This document shows positions 49,022 through 57,233 of a DNA stretch of 64,000 nt, in pieces. The stretch is from NCBI GenBank assembly GCA_001898415.1, contig MKTU01000021.1:1-64000 (forward strand). The letters run 5' to 3'. The stretch is from Rhodanobacter sp. 67-28. GTDB lineage: Bacteria > Pseudomonadota > Gammaproteobacteria > Xanthomonadales > Rhodanobacteraceae. Under the pieces are notes generated by a model. The model was not told the origin of the DNA, did not search any database, and saw only the letters and a list, made by a program, of their open reading frames with translations. Each line of letters opens with the position of its first letter. Position 1 is the first letter of the stretch. The translations under genes and the position numbers were made by a program.

Positions 49022-49666
49022 TCAGCGCTCGCCGAGGCGACGGCGAAGCTGCTCGGCCAGGCCGTGCACGTCATCGAGAAGGGCGCGGAGCTGTTCAGCG
49101 GGCATGCCGGCAGTCTCCCGCATCAACGGGGACAGCAGCTCGGCGTTGATCGCCGTCAACTCGGTCGCCTCAAGACGCTGGCGAGACTCCAGCGACCCGA
49201 ACTGGAAGCGCAGGCGCACGTGGGCGTCGAAGGATTCGCCAATGCGCAGACCGCCCAGCGGCCGGAACCCGGTGAAGGCACAGGCGAGGTCGGGGCCGGT
49301 CGCCAGCCCCATCACCATACTGGTTTCCTGCGGGCCAGCGCCGTGTCCCAGTCGGGCAACCAGGGACAGGCCAAGGTGCTCGGTCGCCGGAACGCACCGG
49401 TCGACGGCGGCGAAGGGCGCACACGCCAGCTCCACCACCCAGCCGCTGGCGGCCGGGTCGTCCACCTCAACGGAGGTCACGCGGATCTCGGTCAACCGCC
49501 CGGCGGTGGCCACGTCGGCTGGCACCACGCCAGGCGCGGCCAGGTCCTCATCGCTCGTCTCGCGCCATCCTCCCGTGAGGACGTGGAACACCGCCGTCAG
49601 CACGGCGTTCCAGCGCGCTGGCGTGAGGTCTACTGGCGTCGGAGTCGGGCTGTCCGCAGGTGACAT
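49022..49666 (-). CDS. Hypothetical protein, paralogue of the 27905 gene
   Basis: Protein of 214 aa from the ATG at 49666. LTPARWNAVLTAVFHVLTGG and VRLRFQFGSLESRQRLEATE correspond to the protein at 27905. A beta-rich middle domain (GWVVELACAPFAAVDRCVPA) and a helical end (MPAEQLRALLDDVHGLAEQL) complete it. The function is unknown. Its partner paralogue at 49987 lies close upstream, as if a two-gene set had been duplicated. Confidence 0.58.
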   Translation of the reverse strand: MSPADSPTPTPVDLTPARWNAVLTAVFHVLTGGWRETSDEDLAAPGVVPADVATAGRLTEIRVTSVEVDDPAASGWVVELACAPFAAVDRCVPATEHLGLSLVARLGHGAGPQETSMVMGLATGPDLACAFTGFRPLGGLRIGESFDAHVRLRFQFGSLESRQRLEATELTAINAELLSPLMRETAGMPAEQLRALLDDVHGLAEQLRRRLGER

Positions 49667-49923
49667 GCTGGTCTCGGCGGGGATTGGGCTGTCGGCTCTG
49701 GACGAACTTTCGCACAACCTGCCAGCCTCTGCCGGGCCGCCGCGCTCCCGCATGGACAGGGCGAATGGGTATCCAGGGCAGGTGCAAGGTCATGGCCGCG
49801 CGAGGCGAGGCGCTGCGCGAACAGCGCAAGCCCCCGCTCGATGGACAGGCGATCGCGCTCGAGGCGGCATCGACGTGAGAGCACGGCGGATAACTGTGTC
49901 TCTTCCTCGCCGGAGCCAGGCAT
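49630..49923 (-). CDS. Possible small gene between the two paralogues
   Basis: Frame of 97 aa from an ATG at 49923. Residues 5-60 (EEETQLSAVLSRRCRLERDR, LSIERGLALFAQRLASRGHD) have the G/C third-base pattern of the neighbours and look helical. It overlaps the start of the 49022 gene by 37 bp and has no strong ribosome site. Confidence 0.35.
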   Translation of the reverse strand: MPGSGEEETQLSAVLSRRCRLERDRLSIERGLALFAQRLASRGHDLAPALDTHSPCPCGSAAARQRLAGCAKVRPEPTAQSPPRPACHLRTARLRRQ

Positions 49924-49986
49924 TGACGAGTGCACTTCGTTTAGCGAGGACGACGAAGGTTACGTTCTATCGGACGGGCGGGGCCG

Positions 49987-50649
49987 TCACGCAGCCGTGC
50001 GTGCCGGCTCGGCAAACGACAGGTCGGCGGCAGACACCGCAAATTCCGAGCGGCGCGCCGAGCCACGGCGGGTCAGCGCCAAGACGATATCGCCGGTCGC
50101 TGGGTCGACCGACGTCACGATGCCGCTCGACCACGTGTAGCCGTTGAACTCGATCGCCCGGAGCTTCATGCCGACTGCCAGGTTCGTACCGGCCAGCTTC
50201 GCGAGTGCCGCCGCGGTCTTGCGCTCCGTCTCGACCACCCGGCGAATCTCCCAGATCTCCAACGAGATCATCCGGCTGGCCATGGCGTCGAAGGTCGCCT
50301 CCTTGAGCCAACCGTTCGACTCGTTGCGCACCCGGCCGTGGCCGTCATGCATGAGGGCGCAGAAGACCATCCCATGCGGCCCGCGGTGCTCGACCACCAT
50401 CCAGTTGCCGCGGCCGCCGGCCAGAAGCTTCGACTTCTCTGCCTTGCACGCTTGCCAGAGGCCATCCCAGTCTTCCTTGCCCGGAACGAGCAGGTTCGAT
50501 TGGCGCACCTCATGCACCGGAAGGGCGCGCAACCAAGCCGGGCGGCAGCAGGCGTCGAACGCGTCGGTGTTCCGAATGCCAGCGTCGAGGGCCGCCTCGA
50601 CGGCGGCGCGCAGGCCAGGAATGGCGATCAGGTGCGAGGAAGGCTGCAT
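49987..50649 (-). CDS. Hypothetical protein, paralogue of the 32615 gene
   Basis: Protein of 220 aa from the ATG at 50649. Shares the start HLIAIPGLRAAVEAALDAGI, the middle RRVVETERKTAAALAKLAGT, and the beta-rich C-terminal domain (WSSGIVTSVDPATGDIVLAL) with the protein at 32615. It contains CVL-free helices and a WMVVEHRGPHGMVFCALMHD strand pair. Function unknown. Confidence 0.58.
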   Translation of the reverse strand: MQPSSHLIAIPGLRAAVEAALDAGIRNTDAFDACCRPAWLRALPVHEVRQSNLLVPGKEDWDGLWQACKAEKSKLLAGGRGNWMVVEHRGPHGMVFCALMHDGHGRVRNESNGWLKEATFDAMASRMISLEIWEIRRVVETERKTAAALAKLAGTNLAVGMKLRAIEFNGYTWSSGIVTSVDPATGDIVLALTRRGSARRSEFAVSAADLSFAEPARTAA

Positions 50650-50782
50650 GGATGGCTCCGGCGTGGGTGTCGCAGCCAAGGTGACACCTGCGCGCGCCAC
50701 GCAAAGATGCCCGGTAAACGTGTGCCTGCACACGGACACGGACACGCACCTCGGACATCGTCCCCACCCGACTGCTCCCGGT

Positions 50783-51937
50783 CTACGGCTTTCCTGCTGC
50801 GCGCTGCTCGACGAGCGGCCCTGCCAACTCGCCGAGGATGATTTGCAGCCCCTGATCGGCCAGCTCGTAGGAGCCTTTCACACCCACCGGATCCACGATA
50901 CCCGACTGCACCAGGCGCCTGATGGCTGACTGGATGCGAGGTGTGGCCGGAATGTCTGGCGTGCACATAAAGCCCGCCATCGTACCTCGCGCTTCCGCGG
51001 TGTAGACGGAACTCTCGCCGCTGGTGGCGAGCCACAGGACCACGGCCAGATCCTCGTCCACCAGGCCGTCAACCAGGTCGGCGTACTCCCCCGTCCGTTT
51101 GCCATCCAGCCAGCGGCGGTAGGCTTCGTCCACACCGGCGTTCCCAGCGACGAGCATCCCGCGAACCACCTCGTTGAGGAACTGGGGGGTGTAGCGAAGA
51201 CGGGGGAAGATCAGTTTCAGGGCGTCACGGTCGACCTGGAGGTTCGCGACGTCAGCCAGATAGTCAGCGCGGGAGTCGACGAACTCGTCGGACAGGTTGG
51301 GCAGTGTCACGGACTCTGCTGAGCGGAACAACGGCGCCTTGGCGCGCTGGAACAGGCGGTTCAGGCCGTCGCGAGAGGAACCGGTGAAGATCACGCTCAG
51401 GCGATCCTCCAGATCCTGCAGCACCGTGCGGAAGGCGGCGATGAAGTTCTCGTTGCCCGGTTCAGCGAGAGCCTGAAATTCATCCAGTGCCAGCAAGGCG
51501 TGCTTGCCGTGGCCGGCGATACGGTTCAAGGCGTTTGCTAGTCGGTTCTCCAACGTGGAATCTGGAGCTGGGGCTGCGTTCGCTGCCGGTACCCACTCAC
51601 CCTCGATGTCCACGCCAGGGGTATGGAACTTGGTGCGTACTGACTTCAGATCCAGCTTGGTGCGTAGCAAGCCAGCCTTTTTCTCCGCGTAGGCGATCGC
51701 CTCAAGACCTTCCACCAAGCCCTTGGCGGGATGACTGCGGTTGCGCCACAGGTCGACGCGGGCGGCAAACCAGCCTGATTCGTGCACACTGGGGAGCAGT
51801 TCGTTGCGCACGAACTGGGTCTTGCCGTGCCGGCGCGGTGCAAATAAGGCGACATTCGCCCCCGACAGCAACTGCCGCAGGATTGACTGGAGCAATTCCG
51901 GGCGAGGGAAGTACGGTAGGCGGTCGGGCAGGGCCAT
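50783..51937 (-). CDS. STAND-like/archaeal-type ATPase
   Basis: Protein of 384 aa. Walker A is VALFAPRRHGKTQFVRNEL, Walker B is HALLALDEFQALAEPG, and LSVIFTGSSRDGLNRLFQ is the sensor 1 region. This pattern (short spacing, R-R-x-G-K-T, D-E-x-Q) fits the archaeal ATPase/MNS branch near the STAND group. A C-terminal winged-helix-like part follows (PRIQSAIRRLVQSGIVDPVG). It stands alone with its own upstream region: a small hairpin TAGCT-GAAGCC-AGCTA (51986-52001) and two GCTAATT repeats. STAND-like single genes often act in defence or regulation; that role is inference. Confidence 0.75.
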   Translation of the reverse strand: MALPDRLPYFPRPELLQSILRQLLSGANVALFAPRRHGKTQFVRNELLPSVHESGWFAARVDLWRNRSHPAKGLVEGLEAIAYAEKKAGLLRTKLDLKSVRTKFHTPGVDIEGEWVPAANAAPAPDSTLENRLANALNRIAGHGKHALLALDEFQALAEPGNENFIAAFRTVLQDLEDRLSVIFTGSSRDGLNRLFQRAKAPLFRSAESVTLPNLSDEFVDSRADYLADVANLQVDRDALKLIFPRLRYTPQFLNEVVRGMLVAGNAGVDEAYRRWLDGKRTGEYADLVDGLVDEDLAVVLWLATSGESSVYTAEARGTMAGFMCTPDIPATPRIQSAIRRLVQSGIVDPVGVKGSYELADQGLQIILGELAGPLVEQRAAGKP

Positions 51938-51985
51938 GGCGGCGAACCTCTCGGATTAGCAGGGTTTCCGTGATTGTCATATCTC

Positions 51986-52034
51986 TAGCTGAAGCCAGCT
52001 AATTTTAGCCCGCTTCCTATTTTTGTGCTAATTG
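51986..52034 (-). promoter_or_regulatory. AT-rich upstream region of the ATPase gene with repeats
   Basis: In an otherwise G+C-rich segment, this stretch is A/T-rich. It has the inverted repeat TAGCT-N6-AGCTA (51986-52001) and two GCTAATT copies on the plus strand (51998 and 52027). It lies 50-100 bp before the ATG at 51937 and is the likely promoter/operator of that gene. The bases 52035-52113 show nothing more. Confidence 0.35.
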
Positions 52035-52113
52035 ACCCTATGACGGAGCGCCAGGCGCAGTGACGCCAGCGATCCGGAGAAGATCCCGATGAGCCGGCCG
52101 TTGGTGTCAGGAC

Positions 52114-52410
52114 TCAGTTCCTGACCGCGCCGTCCATCAGGGCGATGATCCGTACCGGTCGCTGTACGAGCTCAACCACTAGCGAGCCATCGCGCCGAGA
52201 TTCAGCGAGGCAGTCGTCGCGGTCGTCGCTCACGAAGTGGACGCCCGTGCTGGACAGGCAGCCGTACCCGCTAGCGGGAGCTTTCGCCGCCGCCAGCAGG
52301 TCCGCCACCGCGGCATAGACCTCGTACGGGAGCGCGTCGCTGTCGCAGGCGCGGCGAATCTGCTCCAAGACTGCAACGCACGACAACGAAGGCGATGATG
52401 CGTTGGGCAT
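52114..52410 (-). CDS. Small hypothetical protein
   Basis: Protein of 98 aa from the ATG at 52410. Helical start (LSCVAVLEQIRRACDSDALP), then a part with GYGCLSSTGVHFVSDDRDDC and a strand pair (GSLVVELVQRPVRIIALM). Not recognised. Confidence 0.5.
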   Translation of the reverse strand: MPNASSPSLSCVAVLEQIRRACDSDALPYEVYAAVADLLAAAKAPASGYGCLSSTGVHFVSDDRDDCLAESRRDGSLVVELVQRPVRIIALMDGAVRN

Positions 52411-52557
52411 GTGGGACTCCAGTGGACGGGATACGAAAGCGGTACGGATCGGCTGCATGCAAGGGTATAAGGCTGCTGCTGTGGTCCGGTGGCGACCAGC
52501 GTTGGCCTCGGGTGACTAGTGCGGTTGGTGGTTGTCCGCTGTGGACTCGTTGGAGCA

Positions 52558-53403
52558 TCAGGCTGCCGCCACGTACCCGTCGCCCGCCAAGTAGGCGGCG
52601 GCGTGCTCGGAGACGAACAGGTTCAGCGCCTCCGCCAGCTGCAGGGGGACGTGGTACTTCACGCTGGTCTGGTACACCCGCACGCCGATCCCCCCGACCT
52701 GCAGGCGGACGTCCGTGGCCGGTACCCAGTTGCACTCCTCCAACTCGGCCAGCGCCACCCTGATCTCTTCCTGCAATGCGGCCTTGTCAATGGTCGCGTC
52801 GATGAGGGGGAGGCATTCCGCCAGCGCGGCAAAACGGTCACGGATGCTATCGCGCGTGGTTTGGCTGTAGCGCGGCGCACCCCAGAACCGATCGACGCTT
52901 GCACCGCATTGCAGGACAATGCAGTTGCCGACGCTGGCGCCCGTCTGGTTGCGGCGCAGCCAGAAGGCCTTCGCGAATCGCTGCGCGGCCTGCGAGAGGC
53001 TGATCCCCCTCGCACGGTGCGCAAACTCCGCCCAGACGCGCTCCACCACGTCGACGCACGAGTAGGCCACGCTGCCACGGCGGTGGCCCTCACCGAAGTA
53101 CAACGTCCGATACGGTTCCAGCCGGATACCCACCGGCGTGCCAGTCGCCGACAAGGCCGCGCCGACCAGGGTGACCATCTCCAGCAGGAGGGCCTCCGGC
53201 ACGCCGCGCAGGTTGCCGTCGAGCTCCGGGGAGGAATAGCGAAGGTGCATACCGCAGGGGTTGTCAGCCACTGCGGCATTGAAGCCCGCGACGATCCCGA
53301 CGAGCTGGGTTGAGGCGTCATCCATGGTGGAGGCATACGCCCGCAGCAGGTCGTAGCGCTCCTGGAATGACTGGTTGGCGTGGAACGAGGGCTTGGACGT
53401 CAT
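52558..53403 (-). CDS. Hypothetical protein
   Basis: Protein of 281 aa from the ATG at 53403. N-terminal helices (FQERYDLLRAYASTMDDAST) are followed by an alpha/beta region with VDVVERVWAEFAHRARGISL, GNCIVLQCGASVDRFWGAPR and a C-terminal DVRLQVGGIGVRVYQTSVKY. No recognised domain. It is preceded by a short gap after the nuclease-like gene. Confidence 0.55.
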   Translation of the reverse strand: MTSKPSFHANQSFQERYDLLRAYASTMDDASTQLVGIVAGFNAAVADNPCGMHLRYSSPELDGNLRGVPEALLLEMVTLVGAALSATGTPVGIRLEPYRTLYFGEGHRRGSVAYSCVDVVERVWAEFAHRARGISLSQAAQRFAKAFWLRRNQTGASVGNCIVLQCGASVDRFWGAPRYSQTTRDSIRDRFAALAECLPLIDATIDKAALQEEIRVALAELEECNWVPATDVRLQVGGIGVRVYQTSVKYHVPLQLAEALNLFVSEHAAAYLAGDGYVAAA

Positions 53404-53545
53404 AGGGGCTCCGCCTGAGTGATCGACGGCGAGAGCGTAGGCGGCTTGCCAGGGAGGAAAAGTCAGGCCCAAAGCGGAACGACCCAGCGGATGGCCGGAT
53501 CGTTCGTTTACTTCGTCCTGTGCTGACCGGTACCTGCCTCGACGG

Positions 53546-54127
53546 TCAGCGAACGTGGGCGATGCGGGCGACGTCCGTCGGGCAGTCCGCACGGTACGCG
53601 CATTTGCGGCACATGGCCGGGCTTCGTGCGACGCGCGGCTCGACCTCACCGGACTGAATCCCGTGGTACCGGTCGACGAGCGACTCGAGTTCGCCGTCGG
53701 TCAGCAGGTCGAATCGCAGGTACACCGTCGGCAAGTCCTCGCGAACTACTCGGAGGTAGCCGTAGTGCGCCACCTCATACCGGCGCAGTGGGCCCGGCCG
53801 GCCATGACGCAGCACCGCGCCCTGTACCGACACCTCAATCTGGTCGTAGTACGTGACGTTCGTCCGCCGGCGCCGCTTGGTGTCCACTGGAACGAGCCTG
53901 CCGTCGGGCGTGAGGAACACCTGGTCGAACCGCGCGCCCAGCTTGCGCGGGACGTCGGTTCGCCAGTACGTCTCGGAGATCACCAGTCGGCCACGGGCGA
54001 GTTCGTCCGGCATCCGGGCGCGCTCGCTGTTCTCGTAGTCGCGTGTGGACGGATCGCCGCCTCGGAACAGCCACCATCCCGCAACCAGGATGAGGGTGAG
54101 CACCAGTAACGTGAGGATGCCTTCCAT
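53546..54127 (-). CDS. Membrane-anchored PD-(D/E)XK (Cas4/RecB-like) nuclease domain protein
   Basis: Protein of 193 aa. An N-terminal membrane anchor (ILTLLVLTLILVAGWWLF) is followed by a RecB/Cas4-like nuclease core: ARFDQVFLTPDGRLVPVDTK (Asp ... D-x-K), YYDQIEVSVQGAVLRHGRPG (Q motif helix) and YEVAHYGYLRVVREDLPTVY. Three closely placed Cys (PAMCRKCAYRADCPTDV) at the C-terminus correspond to three of the four Fe-S ligands of Cas4/AddB-type proteins. The usual N-terminal Cys and the G-x-x-x-H box are missing; similar elements occur in the nearby 54762 protein. It may process DNA at the membrane, for example during transfer. Confidence 0.68.
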   Translation of the reverse strand: MEGILTLLVLTLILVAGWWLFRGGDPSTRDYENSERARMPDELARGRLVISETYWRTDVPRKLGARFDQVFLTPDGRLVPVDTKRRRRTNVTYYDQIEVSVQGAVLRHGRPGPLRRYEVAHYGYLRVVREDLPTVYLRFDLLTDGELESLVDRYHGIQSGEVEPRVARSPAMCRKCAYRADCPTDVARIAHVR

Positions 54128-54139
54128 GGTCGGTTCCCG

Positions 54140-54778
54140 TCAGACCTCGGGTTGGTCATCCCACGCGGCGTAGACGACACGCCACGACGAGACACGCGGC
54201 GCTCGGCGCACCAGTTCCAGCGTGACCTTATGGTCGGCCAGCCAGGGGTAGCGGTCGAGAACGATCGCCCGAGCACGCTCCGTCCACACCAGACACGTCT
54301 TCGTCTTGTGCTCAAACAGCCACGACAAAGTCCGATCGAACTGGGCAAGCTCTGTCGCGCTCAGCACCCGACTCACCGCCTGGGCGGCACCGAGTGCTTG
54401 GTCGGCGAGCGCGCGGCCCACGGCCACCAAGTGGTCGTGCTGATCCCACAGGCTTGGCGCCGTATGGCGCACCTGGTCGAAGTCGAGGGGCAGGGACATG
54501 AGCGCCGGGTTGCGACCTGGAAACTTGCGCTGGGCTTCGGTCGCCAAGCGACTGGACTGCTCAGCGCCACGCAGCTCGGCGGTCTTGATGTAGAGCATCG
54601 CCCGCGCCAGCGCGACACGCTCCCGCCCGGCCGGACGGGAGCGTACCGCCATGTCGAAGAAAGCCAGAAGGTCGGTGTAGTGCCGCTCCGTCTGCTCCGC
54701 CTCACCGAACAGCAGCAGGTCGGCCGGATCCACGGCAGGGACAGACAGCGTGCCGGTCTCGTTAGCTATCGTGCTCAT
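54140..54778 (-). CDS. Hypothetical helical protein
   Basis: Protein of 212 aa. Helical throughout (ALARAMLYIKTAELRGAEQS, HLVAVGRALADQALGAAQAV, ELAQFDRTLSWLFEHKTKTC). No known domain. It overlaps the CFI-box gene by 17 bp and precedes the nuclease-like gene by 12 bp, so the three are co-transcribed. Confidence 0.58.
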   Translation of the reverse strand: MSTIANETGTLSVPAVDPADLLLFGEAEQTERHYTDLLAFFDMAVRSRPAGRERVALARAMLYIKTAELRGAEQSSRLATEAQRKFPGRNPALMSLPLDFDQVRHTAPSLWDQHDHLVAVGRALADQALGAAQAVSRVLSATELAQFDRTLSWLFEHKTKTCLVWTERARAIVLDRYPWLADHKVTLELVRRAPRVSSWRVVYAAWDDQPEV

Positions 54779-55241
54779 GTGGGTCTCCTTGGGTATTCCA
54801 GTCCGTCAATCCGTGACGGAAGTGATCAAGCGCCGTCCGCACCGGGCCTTGCAGCGGCGGGAGCCGGACGAGCAGTCGGGCGATCCAGGGGCTGAGGGCG
54901 TAGTACGTCCGGATGACCAGGCGGCCGGGCACCGAGTGGCTCAGTACCGCGTCGCGCCAGTCGCGCAGTTGCTGCGTGCGTTGGTCGTCCGCTCCGTACA
55001 CGGCTGTCGCGATGAAGCAACGCCGGTCTTGTGTGGACGCATAGTTGTGGGCCGATCTGACTTGTCGATCGAACCGTTCGTGCTCAGCCTGCCCGGCGCG
55101 GCGCGCCTTGCGCTGCTCCTGGGTTGCGCGTGGGCCGATCCTTCGCGCCAGCACCATGCGCGTCTCGCAATACCCCAGTTCCGCCAGCTTGGTGGCGGCG
55201 AGGTAAGAGGGATCGAATTTGCGGTGCTGGCGCGGTTTCAT
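54762..55241 (-). CDS. CFI-box protein with Cas4-like N-terminal motifs
   Basis: Protein of 159 aa from the ATG at 55241. The C-terminal half has the CFI-box, RRCFIATAVYG, followed by QLRDWRDAVLSHSVPGRLVI and RTYYALSPWIARLL, a pattern found at the end of many otherwise unrelated proteins. The N-terminal half has FDPSYLAATKLAELGYCETR and then RAGQAEHERFDRQ, which resembles the start of Cas4-like nucleases (Fe-S Cys, then G-x-x-x-H). It lies 5 bp after the S49 peptidase gene. A joint function with the nuclease-like protein at 53546 is inference. Confidence 0.62.
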   Translation of the reverse strand: MKPRQHRKFDPSYLAATKLAELGYCETRMVLARRIGPRATQEQRKARRAGQAEHERFDRQVRSAHNYASTQDRRCFIATAVYGADDQRTQQLRDWRDAVLSHSVPGRLVIRTYYALSPWIARLLVRLPPLQGPVRTALDHFRHGLTDWNTQGDPHEHDS

Positions 55242-55246
55242 GGTCT

Positions 55247-56236
55247 TCAGCGGATCTGCGGGGTGGTGAGTGCCGACATCACGGAGTGGATCAGGACTTC
55301 GGAGTTGAACAGCTTCTGGGCCGGCGAGCGGTTGTCGTACGTCACGAACTTCAGCCCCTTCATCGGCCCCTGTTTCAGATCCTCGATGACGCCCTGCTGG
55401 TCGATCAGGCCCATCGCGAGCGCCTGATCCGACGTCCAGATGCGACCGGAGAACAGGGTGGTACGGTCGATCTTCAGTTTCGCACCCCTGGACTTGATGA
55501 CGTCGTTGAGGAAGGCCGTACCCATCGCCTTCACCATCTCGTCGTTGATGGCGGCGTCCTCGGGCGACGTCTTCGTCCACATCGACGGGCCACCCTTCAG
55601 CGGCATCGACCGGAAGATCTCCTGGCTCACGCCCAGCCGGTGTGCGAGGTCAGAGGCGTCGAAGTAGGTAATCAGCGCACCGATGGAGCCGACAACGGCG
55701 TAGCGGTTGGCGTAGATCCGGTCGGTGTGCATAGCGACCATGTACGCCGCCGACGCCGCCATGGACTCGACCATCGAGTCGATGGCCTTGTCCTTGTGCG
55801 CCGCCTTGCAGAGGTGGATCTCGCTGACGATGCGCTCGGCCTCGGTCGGCGAGCCGCCTGGGGAGTTGATGTCGAGCAGGATCGTTTTGACGTTCGGATC
55901 GTTGCAGGCCTTCTCGATCAGCGGGTTCACGTGATCGGCGTCGTTCAGGGCGCCGGTCTCCATCTCGCCGTGGAGATTGATGACCGCAACCGACGGCACG
56001 GGCTGGTTGCCCATCTTGCCGGTCGCCGTGAACTTGTAGAGGCTCGCCCAGTAGCCGATCAGGCAGGTCGCGAAGAACGCGACAATGACCGTGCGCTTGA
56101 CCTTCGTCCAGACGGCATCGCGCTTGGTCTTCTTCTGGAACTCCTCCGCCGCGCCCTTCAGGGCGAGCGCCGCCTGCGCGATGGCCGTGGTGCTGTCGGT
56201 CGGGGGCGGGCTGGGGGGCAAATGTGGTTCAGTCAT
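55247..56236 (-). CDS. S49 family peptidase (SppA/SohB-like)
   Basis: Membrane serine peptidase of 329 aa. One N-terminal membrane segment (VIVAFFATCLIGYWASLYKF) is followed by the S49 core: VAVINLHGEMETGA, TILLDINSPGGSPTEAERIV, the nucleophile region SMVESMAASAAYMVAMHTD, YAVVGSIGALITYFD, and SQEIFRSMPLKGGPSMW with the likely catalytic Lys. The Ser/Lys dyad is therefore present. Members of this family on conjugative plasmids are thought to clear pilin or signal peptides. It is coupled to the small upstream gene by a short overlap (56229-56236). Confidence 0.88.
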   Translation of the reverse strand: MTEPHLPPSPPPTDSTTAIAQAALALKGAAEEFQKKTKRDAVWTKVKRTVIVAFFATCLIGYWASLYKFTATGKMGNQPVPSVAVINLHGEMETGALNDADHVNPLIEKACNDPNVKTILLDINSPGGSPTEAERIVSEIHLCKAAHKDKAIDSMVESMAASAAYMVAMHTDRIYANRYAVVGSIGALITYFDASDLAHRLGVSQEIFRSMPLKGGPSMWTKTSPEDAAINDEMVKAMGTAFLNDVIKSRGAKLKIDRTTLFSGRIWTSDQALAMGLIDQQGVIEDLKQGPMKGLKFVTYDNRSPAQKLFNSEVLIHSVMSALTTPQIR

Positions 56237-56489
56237 GATTGGTCTCCTGGGTGAGTGGCGGGGTTGGGGTGGTGTGGCGCCGGAACGGCAGCACGGTGGC
56301 GCCGCCGGTGGTCGTGTCGGCGGAACCGGGCAGGGGGTGGCGCAAATGCACCCACGGGCGGCGAAGTAGCGCTGCGAGCGGGATGGGGTTTCCGAGGTAG
56401 TTGTGCACCTTGGCCCAGAGGGTGGGCGGTGCTGGCGCGCGCTCAGCAGGGAGCGGGCCTCGGGCGATCGTACGCACGGCTGTGTCCAT
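56229..56489 (-). CDS. Small basic Pro-rich protein before the S49 peptidase
   Basis: Protein of 86 aa, rich in Pro, Arg and Thr (IARGPLPAERAPAPPTLWAK, VLPFRRHTTPTPPLTQETN). One short helical part (KVHNYLGNPIPLAALLRRPW). Overlaps the S49 gene by 8 bp. Not recognised; possibly only a leader frame. Confidence 0.42.
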   Translation of the reverse strand: MDTAVRTIARGPLPAERAPAPPTLWAKVHNYLGNPIPLAALLRRPWVHLRHPLPGSADTTTGGATVLPFRRHTTPTPPLTQETNHD

Positions 56490-56579
56490 GTGCTTTCCTT
56501 GCTCGCTGTCCTTGCGAGGCTTGAGTTTCAGTTGTTGGTGCGATTGCGATGTAACTCTATCGCGGGGTGGTGACTAGTC

Positions 56580-57233
56580 CTAATCGTCATTCTCACCCTG
56601 TGAGACGTCCAGCACCTCGCGAGCGTGTGGTGCCGGGGCGACCAACGGGTGTTCCTCCGCCTGCGCTGCCGCTTCCGAAGCGACCGGCGCTACCGCGTCG
56701 ACGGCGACTTGGAAATCACGATCGAGGATGCGACGGTAGACCGACCAGCGTCCCCGAATGTCCAACAGCCCTGTGCGCGCCTCGCGAAGCGTCGCTGCGT
56801 GTATCTCGACCCTTTTCACCAGGTCGACCTCCCACTTCTTGGCATGCCGAAGAAGCGCGGGCAGGTAGTAACCCGACTGATCCTTGCTCCGCCCAGATCC
56901 CCAAGGCACGCGTCGCTTGATGACGTGTCCGGTGCCGCTGGCGCCCTTCGCCTTCTTGGCCATGTGCCGCGTCCACCACGAAATCTCGAGTCGGTCGTCC
57001 TCTATCCGCACCATCAGGTTGAGCGGAGCGTATGCACGCCCTCGGGCCTTGTCGTGATCGTTGAGTTCGCCCGTCAGCCGGTCTACTTCCTTCTGGTAGA
57101 GGTGCTCCTTCTCGGCGTAGTACTGCTCCCTAAGCGCTTTCGCTTCTTCGTCTATCTCCATTTGGAGCTTCTCGATGATCCTCAACTCCGTGTCTATGAG
57201 GGTTGCCGAGTTCGACCTGATGTTCGTGATCAT
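56580..57233 (-). CDS. mobI: MobI-like relaxosome accessory protein
   Basis: Protein of 217 aa resembling MobI of SXT/IncA-C-type elements, an accessory protein that acts at oriT to start conjugative transfer. Residues 15-65 form a charged coiled coil (IIEKLQMEIDEEAKALREQY). The core follows with YAPLNLMVRIEDDRLEISWW, a Lys-rich loop, KRRVPWGSGRSKDQSGYYLP and LRHAKKWEVDLVKRVEIHAA, the pattern of the MobI family. In SXT and IncA/C the oriT lies next to mobI. Here a 780-bp non-coding, repeat-rich region begins right upstream of its start. The gene is transcribed away from the ParM/tra side. Confidence 0.62.
   Translation of the reverse strand: MITNIRSNSATLIDTELRIIEKLQMEIDEEAKALREQYYAEKEHLYQKEVDRLTGELNDHDKARGRAYAPLNLMVRIEDDRLEISWWTRHMAKKAKGASGTGHVIKRRVPWGSGRSKDQSGYYLPALLRHAKKWEVDLVKRVEIHAATLREARTGLLDIRGRWSVYRRILDRDFQVAVDAVAPVASEAAAQAEEHPLVAPAPHAREVLDVSQGENDD

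Noticed and set aside
54762-55580. Longer (272 aa) form of the CFI-box protein
   Set aside because: The first 113 residues overlap the S49 peptidase gene in another frame and have shadow-like composition; the ATG at 55241 begins the natural sequence.
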